Assembly: GCA_040877935.1 (NCBI GenBank)
Contig: JBBDNB010000008.1
Span: forward strand, 97,618-161,617
DNA length: 64,000 nucleotides
DNA from: Chitinophagales bacterium
GTDB lineage: Bacteria > Bacteroidota > Bacteroidia > Chitinophagales > CAIOSU01
Direction of reading: 5' to 3'
Notes under the pieces: model-generated
Databases searched by the model: none
What the model was told of the DNA's origin: nothing
The model's input: only the letters and a program-made list of their open reading frames with translations
Translations under genes and position numbers: made by a program
Shown: positions 38,795-49,900 of the stretch, piece by piece
Numbering within the stretch: the stretch's first letter is position 1
Layout: each line of letters opens with the position of its first letter

Positions 38795-38864
38795 GGTTCA
38801 ATTCATTTTTTCTAAGATACTAATTTTAGGAATCAATAATCAGCTTTCCACAAACCTTAAAAAC

Positions 38865-38887
38865 AACAAAGGAACTCTTCGGGTTCC
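38865..38887 (-). terminator. Possible terminator of the T9SS type A gene
   Basis: On the minus strand GGAAC pairs with GTTCC around a 7-nt loop, followed by TTTGTTGTTTTT. It lies about 80 nt beyond the stop of the gene at 38966. Short stem, so moderate support only. Confidence 0.4.
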
Positions 38888-38965
38888 ATCTCAAAGCATT
38901 TGAGTTTTCAGGATTTCACCCTTTAAACTTTAATGCACTATAAGCACTTTAAATTCTAAGCACTT

Positions 38966-39910
38966 TTATTGCTTCACCAATTTTCCACTCTTCATCACTT
39001 CCCCATTTTCACTGTTGATTCTATAGAAATAAATACCTTCTGCGAATTGGCTGACATTGATTTGCTCCGTTCCAGTTTGGATTTGCTTGCTTAGGATTTT
39101 CTTTCCTGATAGAGAGTAAAGTTCAAGTATTCCAAAACAGTCGCTTTGGATGTACCAGATGGTGTGGACGGGATTGGGGTAAGTCTTAAATTTAAATTTT
39201 TGAAATTCAGAGATTGAAGTGTAAACACAACCATTACTAAAAGAATAATCATAACTGATCATATTATCTTGATAACAAAGAAGTATATCAGGACAACAAT
39301 CAGCTAAAATACAATCACCATGTGAATGAAAATCAAGTATTTCATGTGCTGAACCAATTATCTCTGTAAAATGTGATTTATCACTAACACTCCATGACGA
39401 GTTCATAATTGTGTCCCTATCGTAAAAGTCAAAATACAATCGTTTCAATAATTGCCCGTCAATCTCTACCATAGTATCTTTTGTAACAACCCCCATTACT
39501 TCTGCTGAATAGTCAATATCACATGCACAATCTGTATGAAAATCTTTCAAATTTTTAGGGTATTCCTGGTGCAATGTGTCTCCAACTGTCAAATTCATAT
39601 CCATATAAAGATGGAAAGCGCTGTCTTCGTAAAAGTGAATTTTATTGCTATCCACATTCAAGTAAAGCTTGCTGTTACCTCTTGAAAGTACATTTACAGA
39701 CTTTCCATCAATACTGATTTGGCCAGACATATTAATTACATAAGTAAGCTTATCACTGTAATCGCATGGAGGGAAAAACCCGCCACCACCTATAAAAGTC
39801 CACTCTGCCCCAACTGGCGCAAAGCTTTGTGAATAAAGATTACTAAGCGGGTTCACAATCATAAAATAGCAACTAAAAACCACAATACTTTTAATCAACA
39901 AATTTTTCAT
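38966..39910 (-). CDS. T9SS type A sorting-domain protein
   Basis: 314 residues from ATG 39910, where a signal peptide begins (MKNLLIKSIVVFSCYFMIV); the frame continues to 39976 but the extra residues are not signal-like. The middle (about 30-230) is beta-rich with many Asp/Cys residues (DCACDIDYSAEVMG, LADCCPDILLCYQD) and no family I recognise. The C-terminus is a type A sorting domain: FKTYPNPVHTIWYIQSD, LYSLSGKKILSKQI, GIYFYRI and MKSGKLVKQ. Exported by T9SS; the substrate is unknown. Confidence 0.82.
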   Translation of the reverse strand: MKNLLIKSIVVFSCYFMIVNPLSNLYSQSFAPVGAEWTFIGGGGFFPPCDYSDKLTYVINMSGQISIDGKSVNVLSRGNSKLYLNVDSNKIHFYEDSAFHLYMDMNLTVGDTLHQEYPKNLKDFHTDCACDIDYSAEVMGVVTKDTMVEIDGQLLKRLYFDFYDRDTIMNSSWSVSDKSHFTEIIGSAHEILDFHSHGDCILADCCPDILLCYQDNMISYDYSFSNGCVYTSISEFQKFKFKTYPNPVHTIWYIQSDCFGILELYSLSGKKILSKQIQTGTEQINVSQFAEGIYFYRINSENGEVMKSGKLVKQ

Positions 39911-40060
39911 GCCCTGAATTTTATTAGTAAAATCCTCTCTGATAGAACAAAGATTCTCATTTCCATGAAGCATCATTACTATTCAATGAATTTAAAATAT
40001 TTATTGGATTATTTGAAACACATTTTGGTGAAACTAACTTGAACCTGACAATGTTCGAGC

Positions 40061-40116
40061 CTGCCCGACTCCAATGGGTCATGACCCATTGGAGATACCC
40101 ATTGGTGTTCGGGCAG
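40061..40116. repeat. Nested palindrome with copy 2 of the 20-bp palindrome
   Basis: The perfect 22-bp palindrome 40071-40092 (half CCAATGGGTCA) lies inside an outer pair CTGCCCGA (40061-40068) and TCGGGCAG (40109-40116). The core equals 28791-28810. It lies in the gap between the T9SS type A gene and the first PorP/SprF gene. Confidence 0.75.
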
Positions 40117-40213
40117 AGCACAAGAGATGACATCTTTCCAATAAAGATGTCACCTCTGTTGGTACTTGGCCGACAGATTTTCACTGGTTTACTAATTCAC
40201 TAAGCAACAAAAA

Positions 40214-40262
40214 AGCGTGAGGGATGGCTCCGATAGCTATCGGAGCGGCATCCTTTTGGGGC
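40214..40262. repeat. R4-like element, second copy with inserted palindrome
   Basis: GCGTGAGGGAT...GCGGCATCCTTTTGGGG matches the minus-strand right edge of the element at 14004-14130. It contains a perfect 20-bp palindrome (half GCTCCGATAG, 40227-40246) inserted before the AGCGGCAT core. A downstream arm with CCCAAAGG and GGCACGCC (about 40270-40290) may pair with it. Confidence 0.6.
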
Positions 40263-40326
40263 AGACAGGCCGACCCAAAGGGGCACGCCCTAAATCAAAC
40301 TTAGGTAATGTGTTTGTGGGGAATTT

Positions 40327-41343
40327 CTACAATGCAGGGCAATAAACCGATTGATTCTTTTTGTTTGATAAACAACCGGTATAGATCAATGACACTTCAG
40401 GCCCTCCATTTAAATTGGTAGCCGGAGTCAATTTTGACAAGTTTATATCGTAGCTGAATCCAATATTGATATCTTTCCAATCTACACGGGCAGAAAGGAT
40501 AACTGCATCTTGAAGTCGATACCAACCACCAATATAAAACGCAGTTTGATCAGATGGAACAATCGATTTTCTAATCTTAACCAATCCCCCTACATTCAGC
40601 TGATTGTGAGGCCCTTGATTGAGAAACATAAAACTCGGCATCAACCCTAATTGATTGTTCAATTTAAATGATGCACCACCGTGTAAAGTTGCTTTGATGT
40701 AAAGTTGTTCATCTCTATCATTGAAAAATGAAATATTGGGCTGATTGAGGTGGGTAACAGCAAAGCCCAAGTAATAATTATTTGAATTGCGCTGGGTTAA
40801 ACTCCATAATAAACCCGCTCCTACATCGCCATATACTTTGCTGTCAGTTGCGAAATTCTCTTGGGTAGAAAGTCCACTGTTAAATCCATCTGCACCAAAT
40901 TGCGAATCAGTAGTTACTTTAGACATATCAAATGACCTGTGTCCAACACCTCCTTTCAGGGCAAAAGTCAAAAATTGAGTTCCGCTTGGATTCAATACTA
41001 GCGAATAGGCAAGAGATATATCTACTTTTGTATTGGAGAGACTGATGTCTCCGGCTCTGTCATTAAAGAGGGAGATACCAAAACCTGCGAAGTTGCTTTT
41101 TCTATTCCTCTTCAACATATTCATATCATAGGATGCTGCAATAGTCTGAAAATTAGCCACCCCGCCCCATTGACGCTTGTAATTGGCCGCAAGCCTGTAG
41201 TTACAATTGTTCAGGCCCGAAAGCGCAGGATTTAGATAAATGGGATTAGAATTGAATTGAGAAAAATGCACATCCTGGGCGTACAATGTACTTCCAAATA
41301 GGAAAGTGGCAAGGATTAGCGATAGTTTACAGAGTTTGGTCAT
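40327..41343 (-). CDS. PorP/SprF-family outer-membrane protein
   Basis: 338 residues. The family is an outer-membrane barrel needed for surface delivery of type B T9SS substrates. The signal peptide ends TLYAQD, followed by the hallmark VHFSQFNSNPIYLNPALSGL and YRLAANYKRQWGG. Repeated barrel strands continue to the C-terminus. It lies 10 nt downstream of the giant PKD protein with a type B sorting domain, so the pair is a substrate/partner module. Confidence 0.92.
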   Translation of the reverse strand: MTKLCKLSLILATFLFGSTLYAQDVHFSQFNSNPIYLNPALSGLNNCNYRLAANYKRQWGGVANFQTIAASYDMNMLKRNRKSNFAGFGISLFNDRAGDISLSNTKVDISLAYSLVLNPSGTQFLTFALKGGVGHRSFDMSKVTTDSQFGADGFNSGLSTQENFATDSKVYGDVGAGLLWSLTQRNSNNYYLGFAVTHLNQPNISFFNDRDEQLYIKATLHGGASFKLNNQLGLMPSFMFLNQGPHNQLNVGGLVKIRKSIVPSDQTAFYIGGWYRLQDAVILSARVDWKDINIGFSYDINLSKLTPATNLNGGPEVSLIYTGCLSNKKNQSVYCPAL

Positions 41344-41353
41344 GGTTCTGTGT

Positions 41354-44300
41354 TTACTTTAATAAGGTTACATTACCTGTCTTCAGTATGGTTTCTCCAT
41401 TGTAACAGACAGCTTCAACTGTATATACGTAAACGCCCTGATTATGTTTCTTACCATTTGAGCTTAAGCCATCCCATCCGGTATTTTCATTTTCCGTTTC
41501 AAAAACCAGTTTTCCCCAGCGATCAAATACTCTAAAATAATTCACTGCTCTTGCCCCATAACGCCTGGCATACAACACATCATTTCTTCCATCTTCATTG
41601 GGTGTGAAAGTATTTGGTACAAACACGATGTCTTCTTCACACTTATCAAAAACTTCTACATTCACTTCCTTTTGATTAATGCAACCAAAAGTATCAACTA
41701 CTGTGACTGTATAAACAGTACTTTGATCAGGAAAAGCTCTTGTCAATAAACAATCAGAACAAGTTAAACTGTCAGAAGGGTTCCAATAAAGTGTATCATA
41801 AAATGTTTCGGTAAACGCTTCAATTTCAACACTTGTACCCCTTAAAACCTCTCTGTCTCCAGCAACTTCCAAATCAGGGGTGGGAATTACGGTAATTGAT
41901 ACACTGTCTCTACCAATAGGACAAACACCATTCACCAAATTGGCCACGTAAACAACGTCCTGCTCTGGAGTTACAATTGGATTAAAAGATGAAGCGTCAT
42001 CTATGAAGATGGGTGGTGTCCAGAAAACTTCAACAGCTCCACCGGCACGCAAGGAAGTACTTTGGCCAAAACAAATCAATGTATCTTGTTCTGCAAAAGG
42101 TTGAGTAGGATGATCTACAATTACTGTAGTACTTATAGAATCACTACAACCAATGGCATCCGTAACAAATAAGTCTATGCGGTATTCACCAGAATCAGTA
42201 AACAGGTAATTGAAACTACTGTCAGTAAAGGTAAGTGGATTTGGCTCCTGATCGTCATAAACAGTCCAATTCCAATCAACTATAGGAATATCTGAAGTTT
42301 CAGTACCATCAGCAATTAAAGTAGTATCCCCAAGACAGGTTCTGTCAGCAATTATATTCATATCGAACAAATTGACAATTACCCTTACACTGTCAAAATT
42401 TCTGCAATTATTGGAATCAATTGCAGTTACAAAAAAAGTAGTTGATTCCTGAGGAAATGCCAGTGGATCAGCAATTAAACCACTGTTCAGATGAGTCCTC
42501 GGGTTCCAAGTATATATATCGGCACTTCCGCTAGCCTGAAGCTGCACAGTATCCCCCAGGCAAATGGCTGTATCCGGGTATGGTTGAACAGTCAAATTAG
42601 GCCGGGGCAATACTTCAATGGTAATAGAATCCAAAGTCTGACAACCAACTGAATCAGTAGTGAGTAATGTATAGAGCGTGGTATCCTGTGGATAAGCCAG
42701 TGGCATAGCAATTGTGCTGTCATTAAGTCGTGTGCCCGGAGTCCATTCATAAGATGCGTACCCTGGTGTTCCCAGCAAGGTCATGGTATCGCCCAAACAA
42801 AGTTGAACTGTATCTGCATCATTGATGCCTTGCGGTGTTGGGTGTACTGTTACATTTTTTTGCATAGTATCGCTACAAGCATTTGCATCTGTCACAACCA
42901 ATGTAATCGTGTAAGTGCCAACATCATTGTAAATCACCGGAGGCGGGTTTTGTCCATTAAAAGTCCCAGGGTCGTCAAAATCCCAAAACCAATCAACAAT
43001 AGGTGCATCTCCGGAGATAGAGGCATCTGTAAATACTGTCAGAAGCGTATCACAGCCCAGTGTATCAGAAATTGTAAAATCGGCCTCAGGCTTATCCCAT
43101 ACAAAAATATCCCGCTCAAAAATATCTGAGCAACCAAACGCATTGACAGCTATTAATGAAACCGTGTACAAGCCTCCTGAACTGTAATTATGAACAGGAT
43201 TCTGCACCGTATCTTCATTTCCATCACCAAAATCCCAGTACCATTCTACAAAATCATTGTTGATTACTGCAAATGAGCTGTCGTTAAATTGAAGCGGCTC
43301 AAGTCGGCAAACCGAATCAAGATCTGCCGTAAAGTATGCAGTAACTGAATCTACCAACAAGGTATCATTAGAGTAAAGTGTATAGGTACAAGTTGGTTGT
43401 TGTGTATCCCTTAGTACTACTGCCGGCACAAAAATACCGGGGTTTAAATAACAATGATCAACACTGTCTCCTGCCGATTCCTGGTTGCCATCGCCATAAA
43501 TCCAGATATGACTGACTGCCCCTGTACTGTTGGCTTTAAGCCCAACACACAAAGGTGCGCAACCGGTATCCGAAGTCAACTCCACACTACCTACAGCACC
43601 CCCGATATTTATCATATTTGAAAAACCAAGACTATCAAAACACCCATTGGTAAATTCTATGTTTAGACGTACATTGAACAAGCCAGCTTGCGTGTATATA
43701 TGGGAGGGATTTAATCTTCTGGAAAAAGAGCCATCTCCAAAGTCCCACAAAACAGAAGCGATTGAAAGCGTATCATAAACAGTGAGATTGGTAAAATTAA
43801 CGAGATGTGGGGGGCAATAACGAAAGGTATCATCAGCCATAAAATCAATATCCGGGTTTCCAACTCTTAAAATGCTGTCTTTGGAAATTGAATCCTGACA
43901 GCCATAAGTGTCTGTAATTATTAATGAAACACTATAAATACCCGTATCAGAATAGGCATATTGGGGATTTCTCAACCTTGAAGTATCTCCAGGTACATCA
44001 TCCCCGAAATCCCAAAAATAGTTCAGGCCGGTTCCGGTAGAACGGTTGTTAAATTGAACTGGCTGCCCTTCACAATAAAGATTAAAGTCTAAATCAAAAT
44101 TAGCTATTGGATTGCTGATGTCAACAAAATCTTCCTGCATGATTGAATCGGTACAGCCCAAGTCATTGGTTACCACAAGAGCCACATCATAACGTCCTGG
44201 ATCAGGATAAGTATGTGAAATAGGGTTTGGAGGAGGATTTCCCGGAATGCTGTAAGTAACTGAATTCGTATCTCCAAAATGCCAGGTCCATTCAATGATA

Positions 44301-46819
44301 TTACTTCCGGTAAAACTCACCGACTGATCAATAAAATTAATTGTATTTGGTGCTGTAGAATCAAAGCAGGAAAAGCTTTGCTGTGCATCGAAATCCGCTG
44401 TAATGTCTGAAATAGTAACAAATGCATTTTTAGTTTCCGTTATCTGGCAACCGTTTTGATCTGTAACAGTTAATGTGACCGTATAGATCCCCGGATCATC
44501 ATATCTGTGATTGGGATTGCGTGCAGTGGAAGTATTTCTGTTTCCGGACGCGGGATCACCAAAATTCCAGGCATAAGTTAAGCCCGTCCCACTTTGATTA
44601 CTAAAATTCACTACATATGAGGCACATCCTGTCGCATTATTTGAGGTAAAATCCACCGGCTGTGTAGTGATGTTTACTGTATATTGCTGATCATCTGTAC
44701 AACCTGTATTTACATCAGTTACAGTCAGTGTTACATTGTAATTACCTGTCCCGGAAAAGGTATGCGAAACATTCTGTCCACTTGCTGTAGCTCCACCATC
44801 ATCAAAATCCCAGTCAAAGTTGGTTCCACCCTCAGAAGTACTGGTAAAATTGATTCCACCAGTCACGTTACAGTCAGCTTCATACTCAAAATCCGCCAGG
44901 GGATCCAAGACAGTAATGGCCATAGAAGAATCAGAAAAACAGCCATTATTGCCAACCCGCAATGTCAGGATATAATTGCCCGGTTCTTCATAGGAGTGGC
45001 TTGGCTCATTGGGGTCGTTACTTACATCTCCATCTCCAAAATCCCATTCAGTAGAAGTAATATTGCCCGATGAATTGTTTGTCAATGTAATTAGCTCATC
45101 TACACAAACACTATCGGGCACTGCATTAAAAGCTGCAAATGCCGGGGTTCCAGTACTGATCGGCATAGAAAAATCACCCACACAGCCACTTTGCGTCTCA
45201 ATAGTAAGGGTGACATTGAATGTTCCAATATCATTAAAGGTATGCGATGGGTTCTGCTGGTTTGAAATATTGGCAGCACCTGAACCAGGATCATCAAAAT
45301 TCCATGAATAATCAATAATAGGGTCATTGGATGTGCTGTTGTCGGTAAATTGCACACTTAGCGGCACACAACCCAAATTGGTATCTACATCAAAGCTTAC
45401 AACTGTCGGTTCAATTGAAATATAATTGTTGATCGAAACAGTATTGATACAACCCCGGTCATCCTCAACCGTAAGCGAAACAGTATAATCTCCCGGATCG
45501 GTGTATATATGTGTGGGATTGGCCTGTGTTGAAGTTTCATTATCCCCGAAATCCCATTCATAGGATTGAACATTTGCTGACGCAGTACTGCTGAAATCTA
45601 CTTCAAATGGAGCCTTACAGCTTTGGGTAACATTGCTGCTGAAGCTCACCTGTGGTAAATCATAAATCAATACACTGTCGTTGAGTGAAAAAGTATCACT
45701 ACAACCAAAATTATCTGTAATAGTAACTGTAGTAGTATATAGCCCTCCATCGGTGTAAGTATGGGTTGGGTCGGTTTGTGTGGAGGTATTGTTATCACCA
45801 AAATCCCAGGATGTACTCACGATATTGCCCGCATTGAGCTGATGATCACCGGTAAAATCAATGGGGGTACCGGCACAAACAGAATCCGGTGAGAAACTGT
45901 AACCAGCCTGGATACTTTGCGCCCTGATGTAATTGTTTCTTTGAATTGAAACAGACTCTCCACAAACGGTATCTGTAACTGTAAGCCTGATATTATATAA
46001 TCCAGTGGAAGGAAAAATATTTGTAGGGTTTTGCTGTGTAGATGTTTGAGCACCTTGTCCACCGCCAAAAATCCAAAAATAACTCAGACCATTGCTGCCT
46101 GACGACAGGTCTGTAAATTGAGCTGTATAAGGCGTATCGCACAATAGTTGGTTATCTACTTCAAAATCCGCAACAGGTGGGGGATCAATACATATATAAT
46201 TATTCCTTGTGAGTGAATTGGTACAGCCTTCTGAATTGGTAACAATTAAAGTAATATTAAAACAATTCTGACCGGTCTGTGGATCTAAAATAAACAAGTG
46301 TGAGGGATTGCAATCTGTTGAAACTACACCATCCCCAAAATCCCAGGTACAGTCGGTTATATTCAAATCCCCACTGGTGGACAGATTGGTAAACTGCACC
46401 TGCAATGAATCACATCCTGCTTGAAAATCAGCGGAGAAATCCACTACCGGCCTGGGATGTACGATCAATTCCCTTGAAAAGGTATCATAATCCGTACCGT
46501 TATGGGTCACCGTAAGCGTAATGTTAAAGGTATCAGCTGAAGAATAAACAATACTCGGATTTTGCACAGATGAAGATGATCCAAAGCCAAAATCCCAGGT
46601 ATGTGAATTAAAAGCATCTCCATTATTGACACTTGAGTATGGCAGAGGGTTTCCATTAATCGTAGAGCTATCTGTAAACTCAATTACCAATGGCGCACAA
46701 CCACTACTAATATTATTACTACCAAAGTCACCCATTGTAAAATAAGCTACAAGTCCTTGCCCAAACAGACACAAGGGTAAATAGCTTAAAACAATAAAAA
46801 ATACAATTCGGAGCATCAT
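41354..46819 (-). CDS. Giant PKD-repeat surface protein with T9SS type B sorting domain
   Basis: 1821 residues. Signal peptide (residues 1-21, ending LFGQG). About 15-16 PKD domains of ~85 residues follow to about residue 1350, each with a W-D-F-G-D-type core and a P-x-H/T-x-Y-x..G-x-Y end (for example ECTWDFGDG-like, YEWDFGDNETS, SSGGLYTVSL). Several Ig-like/GEVED-type domains with LCLGDTMTLLG and ICLGDTVQLQA come next. The C-terminus (about 1735-1821) is the type B CTD: FVPNTFTPNEDGRNDVLYAR, FDRWGKLVFET, NQGVYVYTVE and ILKTGNVTLLK. It is probably an adhesin or cell-surface filament. No frameshift is seen. Confidence 0.93.
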   Translation of the reverse strand: MMLRIVFFIVLSYLPLCLFGQGLVAYFTMGDFGSNNISSGCAPLVIEFTDSSTINGNPLPYSSVNNGDAFNSHTWDFGFGSSSSVQNPSIVYSSADTFNITLTVTHNGTDYDTFSRELIVHPRPVVDFSADFQAGCDSLQVQFTNLSTSGDLNITDCTWDFGDGVVSTDCNPSHLFILDPQTGQNCFNITLIVTNSEGCTNSLTRNNYICIDPPPVADFEVDNQLLCDTPYTAQFTDLSSGSNGLSYFWIFGGGQGAQTSTQQNPTNIFPSTGLYNIRLTVTDTVCGESVSIQRNNYIRAQSIQAGYSFSPDSVCAGTPIDFTGDHQLNAGNIVSTSWDFGDNNTSTQTDPTHTYTDGGLYTTTVTITDNFGCSDTFSLNDSVLIYDLPQVSFSSNVTQSCKAPFEVDFSSTASANVQSYEWDFGDNETSTQANPTHIYTDPGDYTVSLTVEDDRGCINTVSINNYISIEPTVVSFDVDTNLGCVPLSVQFTDNSTSNDPIIDYSWNFDDPGSGAANISNQQNPSHTFNDIGTFNVTLTIETQSGCVGDFSMPISTGTPAFAAFNAVPDSVCVDELITLTNNSSGNITSTEWDFGDGDVSNDPNEPSHSYEEPGNYILTLRVGNNGCFSDSSMAITVLDPLADFEYEADCNVTGGINFTSTSEGGTNFDWDFDDGGATASGQNVSHTFSGTGNYNVTLTVTDVNTGCTDDQQYTVNITTQPVDFTSNNATGCASYVVNFSNQSGTGLTYAWNFGDPASGNRNTSTARNPNHRYDDPGIYTVTLTVTDQNGCQITETKNAFVTISDITADFDAQQSFSCFDSTAPNTINFIDQSVSFTGSNIIEWTWHFGDTNSVTYSIPGNPPPNPISHTYPDPGRYDVALVVTNDLGCTDSIMQEDFVDISNPIANFDLDFNLYCEGQPVQFNNRSTGTGLNYFWDFGDDVPGDTSRLRNPQYAYSDTGIYSVSLIITDTYGCQDSISKDSILRVGNPDIDFMADDTFRYCPPHLVNFTNLTVYDTLSIASVLWDFGDGSFSRRLNPSHIYTQAGLFNVRLNIEFTNGCFDSLGFSNMINIGGAVGSVELTSDTGCAPLCVGLKANSTGAVSHIWIYGDGNQESAGDSVDHCYLNPGIFVPAVVLRDTQQPTCTYTLYSNDTLLVDSVTAYFTADLDSVCRLEPLQFNDSSFAVINNDFVEWYWDFGDGNEDTVQNPVHNYSSGGLYTVSLIAVNAFGCSDIFERDIFVWDKPEADFTISDTLGCDTLLTVFTDASISGDAPIVDWFWDFDDPGTFNGQNPPPVIYNDVGTYTITLVVTDANACSDTMQKNVTVHPTPQGINDADTVQLCLGDTMTLLGTPGYASYEWTPGTRLNDSTIAMPLAYPQDTTLYTLLTTDSVGCQTLDSITIEVLPRPNLTVQPYPDTAICLGDTVQLQASGSADIYTWNPRTHLNSGLIADPLAFPQESTTFFVTAIDSNNCRNFDSVRVIVNLFDMNIIADRTCLGDTTLIADGTETSDIPIVDWNWTVYDDQEPNPLTFTDSSFNYLFTDSGEYRIDLFVTDAIGCSDSISTTVIVDHPTQPFAEQDTLICFGQSTSLRAGGAVEVFWTPPIFIDDASSFNPIVTPEQDVVYVANLVNGVCPIGRDSVSITVIPTPDLEVAGDREVLRGTSVEIEAFTETFYDTLYWNPSDSLTCSDCLLTRAFPDQSTVYTVTVVDTFGCINQKEVNVEVFDKCEEDIVFVPNTFTPNEDGRNDVLYARRYGARAVNYFRVFDRWGKLVFETENENTGWDGLSSNGKKHNQGVYVYTVEAVCYNGETILKTGNVTLLK

Positions 46820-46993
46820 TCTAAATAATCAGTCTTTAATTTACAAAAAACAAGCGCTATTGTTGTGTTACAATTGATATTTATTATAAACTAATTAGTA
46901 CTGTAACAATAAAACAAAGAAATAGCTTCCATAAAAAATAAAAAGGGAATAGAAAGTATCTATCCCCCTTTTAAAAAATAATTTTCGGTGATA

Positions 46994-49900
46994 TTAACGT
47001 ATCAATGAAAAATTACCTGTTTCCTGTACCTCTTCACCATCGGGAAGCACAATCACAAAGTAATACACATAAGTTCCGGCCGGTTGAAGCTTTCCATTAT
47101 ATGTTCCATCCCAGGGACTTGTTTTATTGTGTACAAGTTCACCCCAGCGATTGAATATCTGTGCTTGTTTTAGAGATACAGCCCCTGAGTTCACAATACT
47201 GAAAGTACCATTCACTCCTCCACTATTAGGAGAAAATGCATTGGGTAAACCGTAGAGTTCATCCACTTCTTCAATAAAGGTCTGGACAGTGTCAGAATTA
47301 GCACATCCATTACTGTCAGTATATGTATATGTGACAAAGTAGGGACCTCCAACTTCAAGTAGTTCCGGATTAAAGGCATTGTTCTCAACACCATCTCCTG
47401 CGTACTCACCGCCCTCAGGTGCTCCGACCAATGGAACAGGATCATCATAAATTATATAACTTGAATCCAATTCCTGCAGGGCTACTTCAGGAAGTTCGAA
47501 ATGCTCAATTTCAATTTCATTTGAAGCAGCAGGATTCCCTGTAATACAAGCCTCATTTGAAAATAAAACAACATGAACAAGGTCACCTTCCTCTGAACCG
47601 GAATAAGTATAAACAGAATCTGAATTCACCTCAACTGTATCTCCATTGATTACCCATGCGTATTCTGGTGCAGTTCCACCAAATGTTGGATCCGCTGTAA
47701 ATGTAACTTCATCATCAGGGCAAACTGGATTTGGATCTGCTGAAAGGCTCACTTCCACTTCCCTAAATTGAACAGCATTGATATCAAAGAAAACTTCATC
47801 ACCTACACAACCAGTAGCAGAAATGGGAATAACACTTACTGTAGTATCACCTGTGACAAAGAACGTTTGTACAGCACTTGAATCTCCATTGTTCCACACA
47901 TAATCTTTAGAACCAGTAGCCATTACTGTAATTGAATCGCCCAAACATCCAATACTGTCACCAACAATAACAGCTTCAGGAAGCTCATCAGCAAATACAG
48001 TAATGGAATCTATATTGCTGTAGCAACTGAGATTTTCAGCTTGTGCAAAATATTCGATTAATGAATCTGTTGTTACGGTGATTGTATTAGATACTATTGT
48101 ATCGCCATTTTCATTCCACCAGGTAATATTAGACCCTGGGAAACCACTTACACTCAACACTGTGGAATCACCTGGACAAACGGTATTGTCACCTACAATT
48201 TCAATTGCAGGTCCAGGATTAACTTCTACAAAAGTAGTATCTGAATAATTTTTACAACCCAAATCAGAAGTGACTTCCACAACATATGGATTCATTCCTA
48301 CGGGAGGAGTAACGCTTATACTCTGGGTAACCTGACCTGTATTCCATTCATAAGTTGTGCCTCCTCCAGCTGTAAGCGTAACACTTTGTCCCTGACATAG
48401 TGTTGTCAATGTATCAGGCTGAATAAATGCACCTGGCAAAGAATCCACTACAAGCAATAAAGAATCGCGATCGGAAAGTCCACAACAATCAGACTCTACC
48501 TGAAGGGTAATCCAAAACGTGTCTGGTGTTTCAAAAACTACATCTCTAAGCGTCATCAAACTATCCCCCTGACGTACATTTGGCGTAGCACCTCCGCCCA
48601 GCGTCCAGATATAATCTATACCTGATTTTGAGCTAAAGAAATCAACCGAATCACCGGCACATACGCGATAATTTCCATTAAAGAATTGTGCAGAAGTTGA
48701 AATATCCGGCATTACATCCGCAGCAGTTACCGCAATATTGGTAAATCCTGCATAATAGTCAGAATCGTAAGTAATATTTTTTCTACCGATTGTATCATAT
48801 TGATTGATTTCAATTGCATTAGAAGCAGTAGTATTGGTAGCTCCTATACCAAAATCCCAGCTTGCGGCAGCAGGACCGGAAAAAGTAATATCTGTATTGG
48901 CACAACTAATATCCTGTACATTAATAGTGGCCTGTGCCTGTAAATCAAATGTGGAATCAGCTGTTACAGGAAAATCACCTGAGAAGACATAGAGGTTGCC
49001 GGAAATTCCGGGTTGGCCTTCACCACCCTGGCCACCATCTCCACCGTCACCACCATCTCCACCATCACCATTAGGCGTGTTTCTACAAGCAAGAGTAGTA
49101 TTTGGATATTCTTCTCCAAGTCCACCTACACCACCAGATCCTCCAGTTCCACCAGGGCCACCAGGGCCACCGGCACCTTCATTTCCACTTTGAACTACAG
49201 TTTGTAAAAAGTTTGTATTTGGGCCATTGTTGAACAAGAACACACCGAAAGAGGCACCGCCTCCGTAGCCACCGCTACCACCGGTGCCGCCTTCACCACC
49301 GGCACCTCCGCCACCTCCGCCACCGCCATCAGCTCCTAAGGCGGCACCACCGGCTCCTCCGCCACCACCACCGGAAAGGCCATGATCGCCATCATCACCG
49401 GGTTGTCCGGGTGCTCCAGGTTCAAAGAAACCTCCGGCAAAACCTCCGGGTGAACCATTAGGACCATCAGCACCATCAGCACCGTTAGCACCATCAGCAC
49501 CGGGACTAGAAGTTGTAGCACCAATACTTAAAAAGTTTTGGCATGTATTTCCTCCCTCACCTCCTTGTCCTCCGGCAGCAGCAGTTCCACCTACCCCTGC
49601 ATCACCAGGTGATCCAGGATTTCCATCGCTACCAGAAAAAGTTCCGCCAGATCCGCCTTGACCACCATTTCCACCACATCCAGAAACACCACAAGCACCT
49701 ATCCCTCCATTTCTTCCGCTGGCATTACCACCGGCAGCTCCATTAGCTCCAATTGTTCCGGGATCTCCTTGAGCGCCAGCAGATGCATCACCAGCAATTA
49801 TTTGACATCTTACAATATCATAATTGGTACAGTTAGAAAAATGCAATCCATAAGTAGATATTCCCGGACCTGAAGCAGCAGGCGCGGCATCTACTTCTAT

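Noticed and set aside
49000..49900. Pro-, Ser/Thr- and His-rich open frames on the plus strand opposite the glycine-rich region
   Set aside because: They are the complement and shifted frames of Gly-codon repeats and lie inside a long, well-supported minus-strand gene.
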